Shown here: positions 35,823-57,014 of the stretch, one piece after another
How the letters are laid out: each line of letters opens with the position of its first letter
Position numbering within the stretch: position 1 is the stretch's first letter
Source: Clytia hemisphaerica
Taxonomy: Eukaryota > Cnidaria > Hydrozoa > Leptothecata > Clytiidae
Assembly (NCBI GenBank): GCA_902728285.1
Contig: CACVBU010000378.1
Coordinates: forward strand, 186,001 to 250,000
Length of the DNA stretch: 64,000 nt
Direction: 5' to 3'
Notes under the pieces: generated by a model
What the model was told of the DNA's origin: nothing
What the model saw: only the letters and a program-made list of their open reading frames with translations
Databases searched by the model: none
Made by a program: the position numbers and the translations under genes

Positions 35823-36654
35823 AAGAATAACTACAAAATAATTTTGAAAAAAGATGTGACTAAGTTGAATGCCGGAATAGAATCTATATAAGGGTTGCGA
35901 GTTCAGTTAATACTTGTATGTAGGGAGAATATTATTTTGGCTGGTTGCAGTTAATTTTTTTGATAGTTTTGTGCATGGAGCCGATGGGACGGTACACTGC
36001 TTTACTAATTGAAAAATTCCTCTAACAATAGTGCAGTGATCACAACGACGAGAAAGAACATTTTACTGTCTATGGCAAATATGAGTTTCATTAATTCGGG
36101 TAAATGAGCTGTATTATTCGGTATGTAATTCACCCATCTTATATCTGCTCATACGATGAAATTTGGAAGATACAATTCGAAGGAATATCCAATGTTTTCA
36201 TTTCTGTCTGCACTAGGCTCTTTGACCGCTTGGAAGTTTTAATTCAACATCTTTATTTAGGATTTTGTGATTAAAAGATGATATCTCAAAAAAAATAATT
36301 ATTTACTCGTGAAACAATGATTTTTTCAATTAGATATTTGAACATAAGTCAATCTTCCTTTTAGTTTGAAAATATATCATCAATATGAAGTTTCGAACGG
36401 GTCAAAGTACATTTTCTGTAGTTATAAAACCTGCTCAAATAAAAACAGACAACATATAAAAAAAGCTGCAATAAATAATTAAATTTGCAGCTTTAAGCGA
36501 TTCAATGAAAATTTGTTGTAGCACTTACTGGTGAAAAGGGTTTGGGGACAAGTTATAATCATATAAAAGAGATGAAATGAAGGTACAGCAACAACACAAA
36601 ATCTTCAATTCGACAATAAGCTAATCTACATTTTACAGTCTAGATTCCTCCAAA
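35823..36654. promoter_or_regulatory. shared head-to-head upstream region
   Basis: About 830 bp separates the PCGF1 start codon (minus) from that of the two-domain ShK-like gene (plus), so both promoters must lie here or within 5' UTRs. TATAAAAG at 36562-36569 is 86-93 bases before the plus-strand ATG and is a plausible TATA box for it. A perfect inverted repeat AAAGCTGCAA..TTGCAGCTTT (36462-36494) lies just upstream. No clear core element was found on the PCGF1 side. Confidence 0.5.
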
Positions 36655-37710
36655 ATGAGAATTTTTTGCGTACTTCTTGTAAGTAAAACTTTCTCTTTTA
36701 CTTTGTGGCCGGTTAATGCATTATATATTCTACTGATTTTTTTAATCAAATGTATTCTTTATTTTTTTAGGCTGCATTCGCTTGCACTGTGTGGGCTGCA
36801 CCAAGTAAGGCTTATGCTATAAAATTTCATACCCAAATGCAAAAGCATGATAACAAATGTTTTTTTTTGTACAACAAAATGATCATAGTAACCCTGCTTA
36901 TCAGAAAATACAAATTCTGAAAAGCCAAGTTTACATTTTTCTCCTGTTAATAAATACCCTCTTTTTCTCTATACCTTATATTTCCTCTAGACTGAAGATA
37001 ATATATTTCCTTGTTTTGAATTTCCAGGCCCAAAAGACAACGACGAGCTAGCAGAAAAACTTTGCAAAGGACTATGTATTCATTTAAAAAGAAATTGTGG
37101 TCAAATGCTTGGATGTGGTAACGCAAGATTTGACGTATCAAAACATTGCCCTGAAACTTGCGCCGCCCCAGGTGAAATTATTTTCAAAATTAAAAACGTT
37201 CTTTTCAAGGAAAAAAATCACAAGAGCAGGAGCCTTGAATCAGACCACAAATTTAACAATCTGAGCACCAGGTTATAGAATTATTGCTAAAAAACTTATT
37301 TAAGCACTTACCCCTCGAGTAAAGAAAATCTCGATGAAAATGATAACTGGGGCTGAAAATTTGTTCTATCCATATAAATTTGAAATTGGTTACACAATAT
37401 TTTATCTTTTTCTGAACGGCCCGCTCTAACTAATTTAACAAAAGTCGTCCGGACTAATATTTTTTTAACTTGACAAAATATGTGTTAACCTCTTCAAAAT
37501 ATAGTGTACATGGTGTTTGAAACACACCATGTAAGATTAATATAAAAACTTCCTTCCTTCAAATTTTCAGTCTCAAAAGACAACAACGCATTGGCAGAAA
37601 AAGTTTGCAAAGGACAATGTATTCATTTGAAAAGAAATTGTGGTCAAATGCTTGGATGTGGTAACGCAAGATTTGACGTATCAAAACATTGCCCTGAAAC
37701 TTGTGCTTAA
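36655..37710 (+). CDS. secreted two-domain ShK-like six-Cys protein
   Basis: Four exons: 36655-36678 (ATG, ends GTAAGT, phase 0), 36771-36804 (ends phase 1), 37028-37171 and 37571-37710 (TAA). 113 residues: a 19-residue hydrophobic signal peptide ending in small residues (Ala-Ala-Pro), then two domains with spacing C-x3-C-x6-C-x5-C-x10-C-x3-C. The ATG is the only one preceding the hydrophobic stretch. AATAAA at 37714 and 37756 serve as poly(A) signals. The exon plan, phases and 34 nt exon 2 equal those of the array gene at 24263, so the two are paralogues. Its introns are longer and unlike each other, so this copy has not undergone array amplification. The domain resembles ShKT domains of cnidarian toxins and metalloproteases, but the cysteine spacing differs and activity is unknown. 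Confidence 0.88.
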
Positions 37711-37761
37711 AGAAATAAAAGAGATTTCATAAAATGTGTCTGTTATAAATATATTAATAAA

Positions 37762-38894
37762 AAACATTCATTTCTTTTCTTTAACTTCTTTCAGTTAGTA
37801 GGGGGAAATTTGTTCGTTTTTTTTTGAGGTCGCTCGATTTTTTTTGTCAAAGCACGTGTTATACATTTTTGGAAAGCTAAGGGGTAGGGGAATCAAAATA
37901 ACTTGGGTGCCAACTTTTTTCCGGACACTTTGGTATGATTTTCGGACAAATATAATAGGGTCAAAAATTAATGAAAATCTTAGCTTGAGAAAACGGAGAC
38001 CTGTTGTATATTTTTGGAAAGCTCTCAAAAAATAAAGATTAAAGACATATTGCAAATATAGGTGATTTCTGTACCTAACTTGAGATATTAACCCTTAAAA
38101 ACAGTGTTTTTCAGCCAGAAGCAGCTGTTTTGCCAATAATCTCACTATCTCGAGTTTTTTTTTATTCTGCTGCAAGATACACCTAAAATAATGCCAATTT
38201 ATGCTTCAAGTTTGATATTTACTCTACCGGGTGTGCCAGAAATAAGTTACCCCCTTTAATTTGATATTCAAGGAAGTAAAATAGATTTTGCAAAAATTGT
38301 CTCAGAATTGTTCAGAAGAAAGCCTGACAATTAACCCTACGTGGGACTCTTTTCTTTTTAAGTGACCCTGAATGGAACTGAAATTTCAATTTTCCATTTT
38401 TTTCCAAATTCCCCTAAAAAGTACCCTACCTGGGACTCATGGAGATGAAAAAAGGTACCCTGACCAGCGATACATCCCTATATACCCCTTTTTGCCCAAG
38501 TAACCCCCTGGGACTTCTTCTACCAAAATATTAAGGTGCAATGTATCACTCTTTGGTTTCTTTATTATATCGCTATTGTTTTATGACTTTCTTTGCATTC
38601 ATTAACGATCACCCTTTGGTATCAATGGTTCGATCACAACAAATTCATTAAAATCTATCCAAGAGTTTCGAAAGCTTTTCTACTGTATGTGTAAATCATC
38701 TTTTACAAAGATAGAGAAGGTCTGAAAGTTTTGAGAAAAAGCTTCGTTAGAGATGTGACAAAATATCTCTACCCACACATGATAAGAAATTATTTATAGG
38801 GATGTCTAACCATTTAAATCAGTGCATAATAGAAATACATTTCCTAAAAATAAGATCGTATTGTATCTTTCATTACAACGATCATAGCTGTCAA
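37762..38894. other. no gene seen
   Basis: Contains a loose duplication around ATTTTTGGAAAGCT (37865 and 38010). Otherwise AT-rich sequence without splice-supported frames. Confidence 0.45.
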
Positions 38895-39690
38895 ACTGAT
38901 TCATCCATCGGAGATATTCATATCTCTGAGGAGATGGTACAGAATCAATTGAAAGAGCTCATTCAACCATAATAAGTCATTCAGTCCAGACGAAATACAC
39001 CCTAGGATACTAGCGGAATTATCTGACTATCTGTCTCTACCCTTGGCTGTAATCATGAACAATTCTTTAGTTGAAGGCTCATAACCACAAGATTGGAAGG
39101 TGGGACATGTCACACCTATCTACAAAAACAAGGGACCTCAGAATTTGGCAGTCAATTATCAACCTGTTAGTTTGACATCGGTAGTGTGCAAATTAATGGA
39201 ATCAATACTGAGGAAACACATCATGAAGCACCTTTCTGATCATAATATTTTATCAAACAAACAATATGGCTTCATTAACAACCGTTCAACCGTGACACAG
39301 CTTTTCAGTGTTTTTTCCAAGCACCCAAATGCCCCTGTTAGACGGTGACATTAAACTCAATTCAAATTGAGTTCATTGATAAATTCTATAATTTTAACCG
39401 TTTTAAAGTGCTAGTTAAGACAAAAATATGCTTAGCTTTCTGAACCCTCCACCAGGGCTAGCCCTGGACCCACAGGGGGGCTCAAGGCGCCCCTAGCCTC
39501 TGATATCGCGGCTTTCGCCTTGTTAAAAACTCAATTTGAAAGTACAAACGGAGGCATTGCTTGGTGCTTGGAAAAATCCCTGAGCTTTTGTATTATCTGG
39601 ATGATTGTTATGAGAGCATCTCTGAAGGAAACGTTGTTGATAGTATCTACTTTGATTTTGCTAAGGCTTTCAACACTAAGGCTAGAAATC
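38895..39690 (+). pseudogene. LINE reverse transcriptase fragment
   Basis: Reads the RT N-terminal part: HISEEMVQNQLKELI, then WKVGHVTPIYKNKG, VNYQPVSLTSVVCKLMESIL and QYGFINNRSTVTQLFSVF (38895-39316), in more than one frame with a stop near 39080. After a 255 bp insertion, motif A resumes as VVDSIYFDFAKAFNT near 39640. The catalytic YADD region is absent. It belongs to a non-LTR (Jockey/CR1-like) element different from the one at 16.2 kb. Confidence 0.8.
39317..39571. mobile_element. MITE inserted in LINE RT fragment
   Basis: CCAAGCACCCAAATGCC at the left and GGCATTGCTTGGTGCTTGG at the right are imperfect inverted repeats. The RT reading is interrupted exactly between them and resumes after the right end. 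An inner palindrome AACTCAATTCAAATTGAGTT follows the left end. Confidence 0.65.
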
Positions 39691-40012
39691 TTCAATACTG
39701 ATAGTAAGAATGTTCAGAGCAAACTAGAGTTCTACTAAAAAGCCTTACCGTAGGATCGTCTAATATTGACATGCGTCTTCTAATTTCGACATAGCTGTAG
39801 GCTGGTCTTCGAAATAAAAAATCAAACATAAACATACATACCAAAGTTATCAATCAATCACTAAATTGTACTCTCCCTATCCATCACAGATTGTTAATGT
39901 AATATGAGAAATGTGAAGTGTTATTACTTATATTTGAAAAGAAAACTTCAACGATGTAATCACTAAAAAACTAGTTAGCATGCTTTCAATGAAGATGCCC
40001 AAATCACAACAA

Positions 40013-41279
40013 TACCGTAAGTTGGTTTAATTTTGACATCCCAGGGGGGGGTCAACATTTATAATACCAACCCATAGCCCAAAAACCTGACTTTTGACCT
40101 TTTGAGCTAAGTTAACACCACCACCCTAAAATTGGTATCGATACCAACTTGAAAATCATAATTTTCAGAAAAAGGGGGGACCCACCCCCTTATTTTGGTA
40201 TCGATACCAACTTGAAAATCATAATTTTCAGAAAAAAGGGGGCACCCCCTTAATTTGGTATCGATACCAACATGACTTTTTGAATTTGACAAAATATCAT
40301 GGGACCCACCCCCTAATTTAGTACCAATACCAATCTGACAAATTTGAGTTTAAAGCTGTTTAAAGGGAACCCACCCCCTCCCACACAAACAGGGTACTAA
40401 GAGAAACTTCAAAAAAACTCATTTTTGAAATACTCTTTCTTCAACACAACACAAAAAATGTCATATGCTAAAATAGAAAATGACTAAAAACTGACAATAT
40501 ATAAAAACAAACCCAATGAAGCTAGCAAAATCAATCTGAATCATATTATCTGAATATAATAATGATGTGCAAAACTAGGAGAAGCTATTTATTAGTACAT
40601 AATTTTAGAACAGAAATAGATTCACTCATTACCAAATGCTATCACAGAAAAATGCTTTTGCTTCAGGCTTGATCAAAATAAAAACTTGAAAATATCGAAA
40701 AAAGTCCAAAATAAACAAACTTCAAAGTCATTTAAACTTATTACTCATTTACAGTCATTATACTCAAAAGCTAAAACAAATCCAATTGAAACCTGTTTAG
40801 ACTGATATGTACCCCGGTGTATTTTCTAGCTATAAGGGCAAAAATTAGGAAAGTTTTGCTGTCATTTTGATATGGATACCAACTTTCTGAATCATATTAT
40901 TTAAAAAAGGGGTACCCACCCCCTATTTTGGTATCAATACCAACTGAGGATAACTCTTTTTTCTAAAAAAAGAGGGACCCACCCCCATCAATACCAACTT
41001 GACTTTTCAGACTTTTAAAGGAAAAAAAGACACCACCACCCGGCTATGGGTCTGGTATCTGGATGTTGACCCCCCCCTGGACATCCCTCTTCTAATTTCG
41101 ACATCCTTATTTAAAGATATGAATGGTAGGAAGGTCAGAATCTCTGATTGAAACTTATTTTTTTGCTAAGCAATCAGTTAAGGAGTCCATCAGTGATTCC
41201 GACCTTCCTATTATTCCTATCTCTAAAGAAGGATGTCGAAATTAGAAGAGGGATGTCGACATTACGCCAACTTACGGTA
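40013..41279. mobile_element. related MITE nested in the 39.7 kb element
   Basis: Ends TACCGTAAGTTGG and CCAACTTACGGTA, with ATTTCGACATCC subterminally on both sides. Removing the insertion at 40042-41079 and one copy of its duplicated target leaves about 220 bp. Shares the TACCGTA..TCTTCTAATTTCGACAT terminus with its host, so the family inserted into itself. Confidence 0.7.
40042..41079. mobile_element. G-run TIR element, 7 bp TSD
   Basis: Ends CAGGGGGGGGTCAACAT and ATGTTGACCCCCCCCTG, with GACATCC duplicated immediately outside (40035-40041 and 41080-41086). Pairing continues with ACCAACCCATAGCC. The interior has 65 bp direct repeats with GGTATCGATACCAACTTG and C-rich boxes. The CAGGGG start recalls hAT ends, but the duplication is 7 bp instead of 8. 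Confidence 0.8.
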
Positions 41280-41946
41280 TTTTGCACGCGAGGAATTTTT
41301 TAGTAAACCTTTTTACCGTGAACCGAAAATAATTAAAAGAACCCGGTTTCCTTATGAATTTGAAAAGGGACCGGGTGCGCTAGGTGCGGCGCCTAGAAGT
41401 TTAACGCGGCCTCTTAGCGCCTAGAGCGCGTGCTTGCAATAAACAATAAAGACAGGGAAACCAGGTTGACTAAGCGCGCGAATTATTTTTATCACTTGAG
41501 TTGAAGCGTAATAAAGTTGTAAAATTTTAATAATGGACACGAGAAAGTTACGAGGAAGTTTGCATGCGTTTCGTGTGTTGTGTGAAACTGCTTATAATTT
41601 GGCTGTTTTTTTGATTGAAAGGATTGCAATGTTTACTGAACTTCTAGTTTGATGGATGAACTTGTTCGATAAGAATGATACTAAGAATTTCATTGAAGGT
41701 TTGTTTTGATTATTTTACAGATCCGGTGTCGAAATTAGAAGACGCATGTCGATATTAGACAATTCTGGTATTTCATTGGGCACCATCGGGCGAGCTTCTT
41801 ACTGTCTTAGAATTTCTTTTGATATATACAGTATTTCATCATAATATATAAGAAATCTAAAGACTTTAAACACAACCAATTATATATACTAACAAATTCA
41901 ACTCCTGTTTATCCCTATACCTCCACGCCCCCAGATATTCACACAA

Positions 41947-42465
41947 GGCTGATGGAATTTAATGTTATGTTTACCGTAAGCCGCCCGCGTGTTCAAAAAC
42001 CTGCCGCATCAAGTTGTCATTATTTGCCATTATCTCGAAAAGTTGTCATTATTTTTCCTCCCACTGAGCAGAGAACAAAAATTTTCGAAGTTGATATCAA
42101 AACTAACGGCCCGTGGCTTTTTTAGATTGTTACAACCCGAACCGCCCTCTAGTACTAGTAGTCTTTACCGTGTGAATTTAATTTTGTCATATTGTGGAGA
42201 TAACATTATATAATTCTCTAGCGGGAAGAAAAAGATTTATCTCTTTAAGCTCGTACAAACGGGAACCAAAAGAATCAATAAAAAACTCTTCCGATCACCG
42301 TAACTCAATGTTAGACTTCGGATTGTGTATCTATAAGGAAAAATGAAAAATCTGGTAAAAATAAATGTTTATGGGAAAATAATGAATAATGAATAATGAA
42401 AACTTGGCCGCATCAAATTCTGAAAATCGTCATTACGGTAAACATATCATTAATTTCCATCAGCC
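41947..42465. mobile_element. MITE inside a 155 bp repeat fragment
   Basis: GGCTGATGGAATTTAATGTT at the left and its near inverse ending TTTCCATCAGCC at the right, followed inward by ATGTTTACCGTAA. The flanks CCCAGATATTCAC and CAAGGTACAAGTGTGCAAAA are the two halves of the 155 bp repeat, with CAA on both sides. About 519 bp, non-coding. Confidence 0.75.
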
Positions 42466-42556
42466 CAAGGTACAAGTGTGCAAAATATTAATGTCGATTT
42501 TTTAAGTCTCCATCCGTCAGCGGTCCAGCGTGCCCCGACGAACTGCATAAGTTACA

Positions 42557-42970
42557 TTTGGCTAAAGCTTCAGATGCATCCGGCTGGACTTAGAATTTTT
42601 TTCAAGTTGAATAGTGACCAAAGGGGGTCTCGAACCGGGAACCTATAGGTTCCGAAACCAATGCCCTATCCACTAGGCCAAACCGGCTGACGAAAATTCG
42701 TTATTTGGGGCTACTTATACGAAAGTCTTAGTACTATATATAAATAAGTCTGACTGACGAGTTAGGCTAACTGTTATGATCGCCATTACTCCGAAGAAGC
42801 CACCACACGTGTGCACCGCCGGGTGGGTGCACCGCCGGGTGGGTGCACCGCCGGCCGGGTGAGGGGTTAGGGATGTGCAGCCACCCTGGTGCAAATCCCT
42901 AACCCTATGCTACGCGCGGTATATATGCGCGCGTCCCGCGCGGCCGGATGCATCTGAAGCATTAGCCGAA
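42557..42970. mobile_element. TIR element carrying a tRNA-like segment
   Basis: TTTGGCTAAAGCTTCAGATG and CATCTGAAGCATTAGCCGAA, plus CATCCGGC, give 28 bp TIRs with two mismatches. The interior holds a minus-strand tRNA-like sequence (42622-42688; TGGCCTAGTGGATAGG and GGTTCGAGACCC) and three GGGTGCACCGCCGGGT repeats. The tRNA-like part lacks a closing acceptor stem. Confidence 0.7.
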
Positions 42971-43196
42971 TCTCCAAAGTTTTTAGCCTCGTTGTCTCTG
43001 TTGTCGTTTTGGTAGCTATATTGTGAATAAAAATTGAAAAAGACGCAATTTATATATTACATATACCTTTTGTTTGAACGTTGGAGTTTTGAGGTTTTTG
43101 TTGAGGTAAAGCACTGGTTTGGTTATGTACGTCTGCTGTGTTGATGGAAATGACTGGAAATGAAGTGATGCCAAAGTGCCAAAGTGAAAGTGAATG

Positions 43197-43706
43197 GGTT
43201 GGCAAACGATATCATCCACCAGGATGCATCCTCTCTTATTTTCCACCTATTTTCTACTTTCCTATCTTCTATCCTGATTTTCTGACTTTCTCTAGTGTTT
43301 CTAATTGTTTTCTAAGTATTTTTCTGAAATTTGCCCGTACCGGTGAAATAGGTCTCCGACCCCGGCTCGAACCACCAAATACAAGCAACCTTGGTTTACA
43401 AACCCAATGCCTAACCGCTAGCGCCAACGAGACACGGCAAAAAGCTGTCATTCACAAATACTTATAGTGTGTAATTTACAGACCTTTATTAAGAAAGCTC
43501 CCAACCCTACCGGTGCCCCTACAAGGATCCCTACGGGATCCTAAGTTAGGTCACAGGGTACGGATGCCCCTAAGAAGGCCTTCGGCCTTATATTGTGACT
43601 CTCGAGCTCCAACCCTAACCCTAACTGATAATAATCGAACCCCCGTCTAGGTCCGTAGATTGAAAAATTTCACTTGCATCCTGGTGGATGATATCGTCTG
43701 CCAACC
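43197..43706. mobile_element. MULE-like element with tRNA-like cargo
   Basis: Ends GGTTGGCAAACGATATCATC and GATGATATCGTCTGCCAACC, flanked by the exact 9 bp AAGTGAATG (43188-43196 and 43707-43715). The interior contains a minus-strand tRNA-like segment (43351-43434, GGTTCGAGCCGGGG B box), hairpins such as AAGGCCTTCGGCCTT, and CCCTAACCCTAAC. 510 bp. TIR start and TSD length match the element at 6452. Confidence 0.8.
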
Positions 43707-43719
43707 AAGTGAATGGTGA

Positions 43720-45846
43720 ACAGAGACCACGCAGCAAGTCTGCCATTTTGCGCCCTGAGAAAGTGGGCGGATCTTCCGGTTGCACCCTCTTCACCGCATA
43801 AATGCCTCTCGTAAATTCTGAGTTGATTGATGGTGTCATCATCCAACTTGGTAACTCGGTTAACTTTACTAGGTCACAGTGTGGATGTAAACCACACTGA
43901 AACGACCGCCTTCCATCACGCATCACGCTCGCGAAAGAGCGACTTCCGAATATAAGACATTCAGGCAAAAAAAAGAGAAACACCTGGGTAATCTAGTTAA
44001 AAAAACCGAAAGTAAATGGTAGACAAAGTAATGAGCCAAGGCAAAACGAGATTAGCGTACCACTATGAAAGAAACCGCCTCCGGCGGTCGATTACACATT
44101 GAGAAAAGGAACAACTCGAATAAAAGATATAAAAAAGAAACCTAGACAAGTAAAGAACCCGAGTTATGACATGAGAAAGGAATGCCTTAAACTTAAAGGG
44201 AACTATATTTTCGATTTTCAGGCCTCGTAAAATGAGGACCCTGCCAGACAGAAATTCAATGAAATGTTCAGCCCGGTCAAATAAGATTTAGACATTGAAA
44301 GCAGGCAAAATTTTGACCCTGTTAGATGCAAATTTAATGGGCCAAAAGTCAACCAATTTCCAAAATTTAATGAATTTTTCAGAGCTTGAAAAAGGGTCCC
44401 TTTTTTATACAAGCAACACGTTCTCGTGTATTTTAATACTCTATTGTCACCAATTCCTGCAAAAATACATCAAATTCACTCCAATAGATCGTTAATCTAG
44501 AAGTAAAGCCCTCTCAAAGTATAAGAGAAAGTACTCGACAAATTTAAAATCATTCGGTCCAAAATTTTGGTAAATTCGTTCTTCTTTCAAAAAATAAGAA
44601 TTTTATATGACAGGGTGTTAAAACGTATCTCGACTGGGACACTTTAGCTTAAAATCATATTGCTTCGTCTCCTTGTACACAAATCAAATTTTGGAAAAAC
44701 AAATATAAACACTCAAATTAAATAACTTTCATTTCATATTTTTCTTATTCAAAAAATCTACTATTTTATACCCAACCAGTAAGTTGCGTATTTCCAAAAA
44801 AAAATTGTCTTAAAAAATGTTTCCTTTCTAATAAAATAAAAAAAGTTATTGTTAATAAGAGAAAAATACAAAAGCTATTAACATTTTTTGTGATCCAGAA
44901 GAAGAGAGGGGCTTTTATCTGGCAGATTGGTTACCTAATGACTATACAGTAGTATGGTATCGTGAAGACCTCGTTAAAATTCTGTTATACAACCTCGCAC
45001 TTCAAAGTGATAAACTTGGTCGCATTTTCCGCGTGCCACCGCACACAACTTGCTCCGTAGGTTATTCTTTATTAAAAAAGTGTTCAAGTTTTCTTGCTAA
45101 AGGGCAAACAAGGTGGATTCAAATTGGCTTTCAAAACCTACAAAATCATTCAATATAAATAAAAATTTACAAAACAGAGAACAGCGTACAGAAAAACAAA
45201 CAAACAAAACAAAAGAATATTCAGTAAGAAAAAATATAATTTAAAGAGCCCTTACAATAAACATGAGCCTCAATTTCTAGAAAAAACAACAAAAAAATGA
45301 TTAATTCAGTATAAAAAAAGTAATAACCTAGTTTCCAATAATGTAATGTACATTATACAAAATGAATGATATTGTCTTCATAGAAAAAAATGTTGGCCGG
45401 TATTGTGCTGTTCACAATATTTTTAGAGAAGATTTTGGTACGGCTGTCTAGATCATGAATTAGCTGAGCGTTCTGGTAGCCACAGGACAAAAAATTCACC
45501 GCTAGTTTTTGGCTGAATTTAGTGAAAACATGTAATCTGTTGAAAAAATTGGAGCTTTTCACCACGAAATATGAAAAGATTGCAGCTTTCAACGCTAATT
45601 CATAGAGTTTTTTTTCTCCATTTTTCTGATGTCCAGTCGAGCATTTTTCAAATAAGAGACGTGGGGACAAAGTTAATTAACAATCTCTCCTTATAGTCGT
45701 CAATATGTGAAAAAGACAAAAAACGTACTATCACAGACTAGCTGGATAATAATGTAATAGTTGATCACTGTAAAAAAGTATATACAATCTTATTGTAATA
45801 TTCATTATCAACAAAGACTTACAAAAAAAGCTGCAAACCAGTGAAT
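43720..45846. other. no gene seen; RSK 3' flank
   Basis: Downstream of the RSK stop codon. A minus-strand AATAAA (45068-45073 on plus as TTTATT) about 775 bases beyond the stop is a possible poly(A) signal. A 105-codon minus frame at 45353-45670 starts at TTG, not ATG, and lies in this 3' region, so I do not treat it as a gene. A CATCACGCATCACG motif near 43914 recalls the 1978-2215 element. Confidence 0.4.
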
Positions 45847-55767
<9,921 letters not shown>

Positions 55768-57010
55768 CTAGAAATCAATTTTGAAAATATGTAGTCATCA
55801 TTAAATTTCAAACCCTTATAACTTTTGACAAATAAGCATTTAAACCCCCTATGTAAAACATGTTTTAAAATTTTGCCCTCAACGCTGGTGCTAATAGTTT
55901 TCTTTAATTCCCAAAGAAACTTTTGGTTGCTACTGGTGGTCGCGGCAATTTCAAAGAGTGCCAAAATTCTAAATCTTTGAAAAGAGACTTTACTTTTCAG
56001 ATTTGATACAAACCCCTTTCGTGTTTGAAGAAAAAGGGGTATTGTAAAAAGAAAACGAAATAAAGAGATGAAACTTACATAAAGGGTTCAGTGGAAGCAG
56101 AAGCCATCACATCATACATCGATTAATACAGAGAAGAAAGGGAGAAAGATACGAAAGTTCTCATTCAAGCTTTAAAAAACCTGATGGTGTTTGATGCTAT
56201 AGATGATCTAACATGATGATACACTCTAGTCAGCTGTCTCGTCTATTAACACACAAGAGACACTTTAGAGGTCGATTTGATTCCCCCTTTTTACATCTTT
56301 CTTAATAGGCTTGATTAAAAATGCTTAAGCTTCCTTTTGACAGAAAAGGTTTAATAGGATTGCGAGGATGAGCAAGCGTTGTCGTTCAATCTCGAATTAA
56401 TACCCTAGCTACTGGAAAAAGAATCACTATGAAATCACTATACTATAAATAATGTCTTTGGTCATATTAAGGTGTACCGTTTGATTGTAAACAAGTCTAT
56501 TATTGATCCATTATATAAAATATCTTTTTTGACTATAATATTGTACTGGTTGTATTTATCAAACAAGGTGCTGGGTATGCTGCTCCCTAAGAGCAACCCA
56601 GGGATTTTACAGCAAAAACTCAGTCTCTAAGACCATGTTTACATGTAACCATTCCGCTTCGCTCCGAAGCGAGATGAAGCCATTCTACTGGTTAGAAGTG
56701 ACGTAAAACTTGAATGTAACCAATAGAATGGCTTTATTTCGATTCGGCCGCTCAACCGGATGTCTGGTTTGCACATGATACCCAGAATCCCTTGTAACCT
56801 CCCCCAGATATAAGTATAACACCAGTGTCACTCAGAAATATTGGTGGAGCAATTTGTCATTAATGATCAGAAATGATAAGAATGAATTTTTCTCAATGAA
56901 TAACGTGATATTGCTGGTTGAAGAATATGATAAGGAATTTTGTAATGAATTACGTGTTGATTAATTGTCCCATTAAACGATCGTAAAGGAATTTTCTCAT
57001 TTTGTGAGCC
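55768..57010. other. probable RSK 5' intron; one MITE
   Basis: No exon encoding the glycine-rich loop was found here. A palindromic element lies at about 56635-56790: AGATGAAGCCATTCTACTGG pairs with CCAATAGAATGGCTTTATTT, with CATGTTTACATG and TTTGCACATG outside. A minus-strand ATG frame ending at a GTAAGT (56079-56106) does not match the phase of the next RSK exon. Confidence 0.5.
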
Positions 57011-57014
57011 TTAA

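Larger units (their letters stand above)
39748..41768. mobile_element. TA-flanked TIR element with nested insertions
   Basis: Left TACCGTAGGATCGTCTAATA and right TATTAGACAATTCTGGTA with inner TGACATGCGTCTTCTAATTT on both sides form the outer TIRs, TA at both edges. A second member of the same family (40013-41279) sits inside it, and a third, different element (40042-41079) splits that one's left TIR. Non-coding. Confidence 0.75.

Noticed and set aside
42622..42688. Functional tRNA gene on the minus strand
   Set aside because: A and B boxes are present but the acceptor stem does not pair; it lies inside a TIR element.
45353..45670. 105-codon minus frame after the RSK stop
   Set aside because: TTG start, no domain, located in the probable 3' UTR or flank.
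56079..56106. Possible alternative RSK start exon (ATG then GTAAGT)
   Set aside because: Ends in phase 2, while the next RSK exon (55767) needs phase 0, and no glycine-loop exon lies between.
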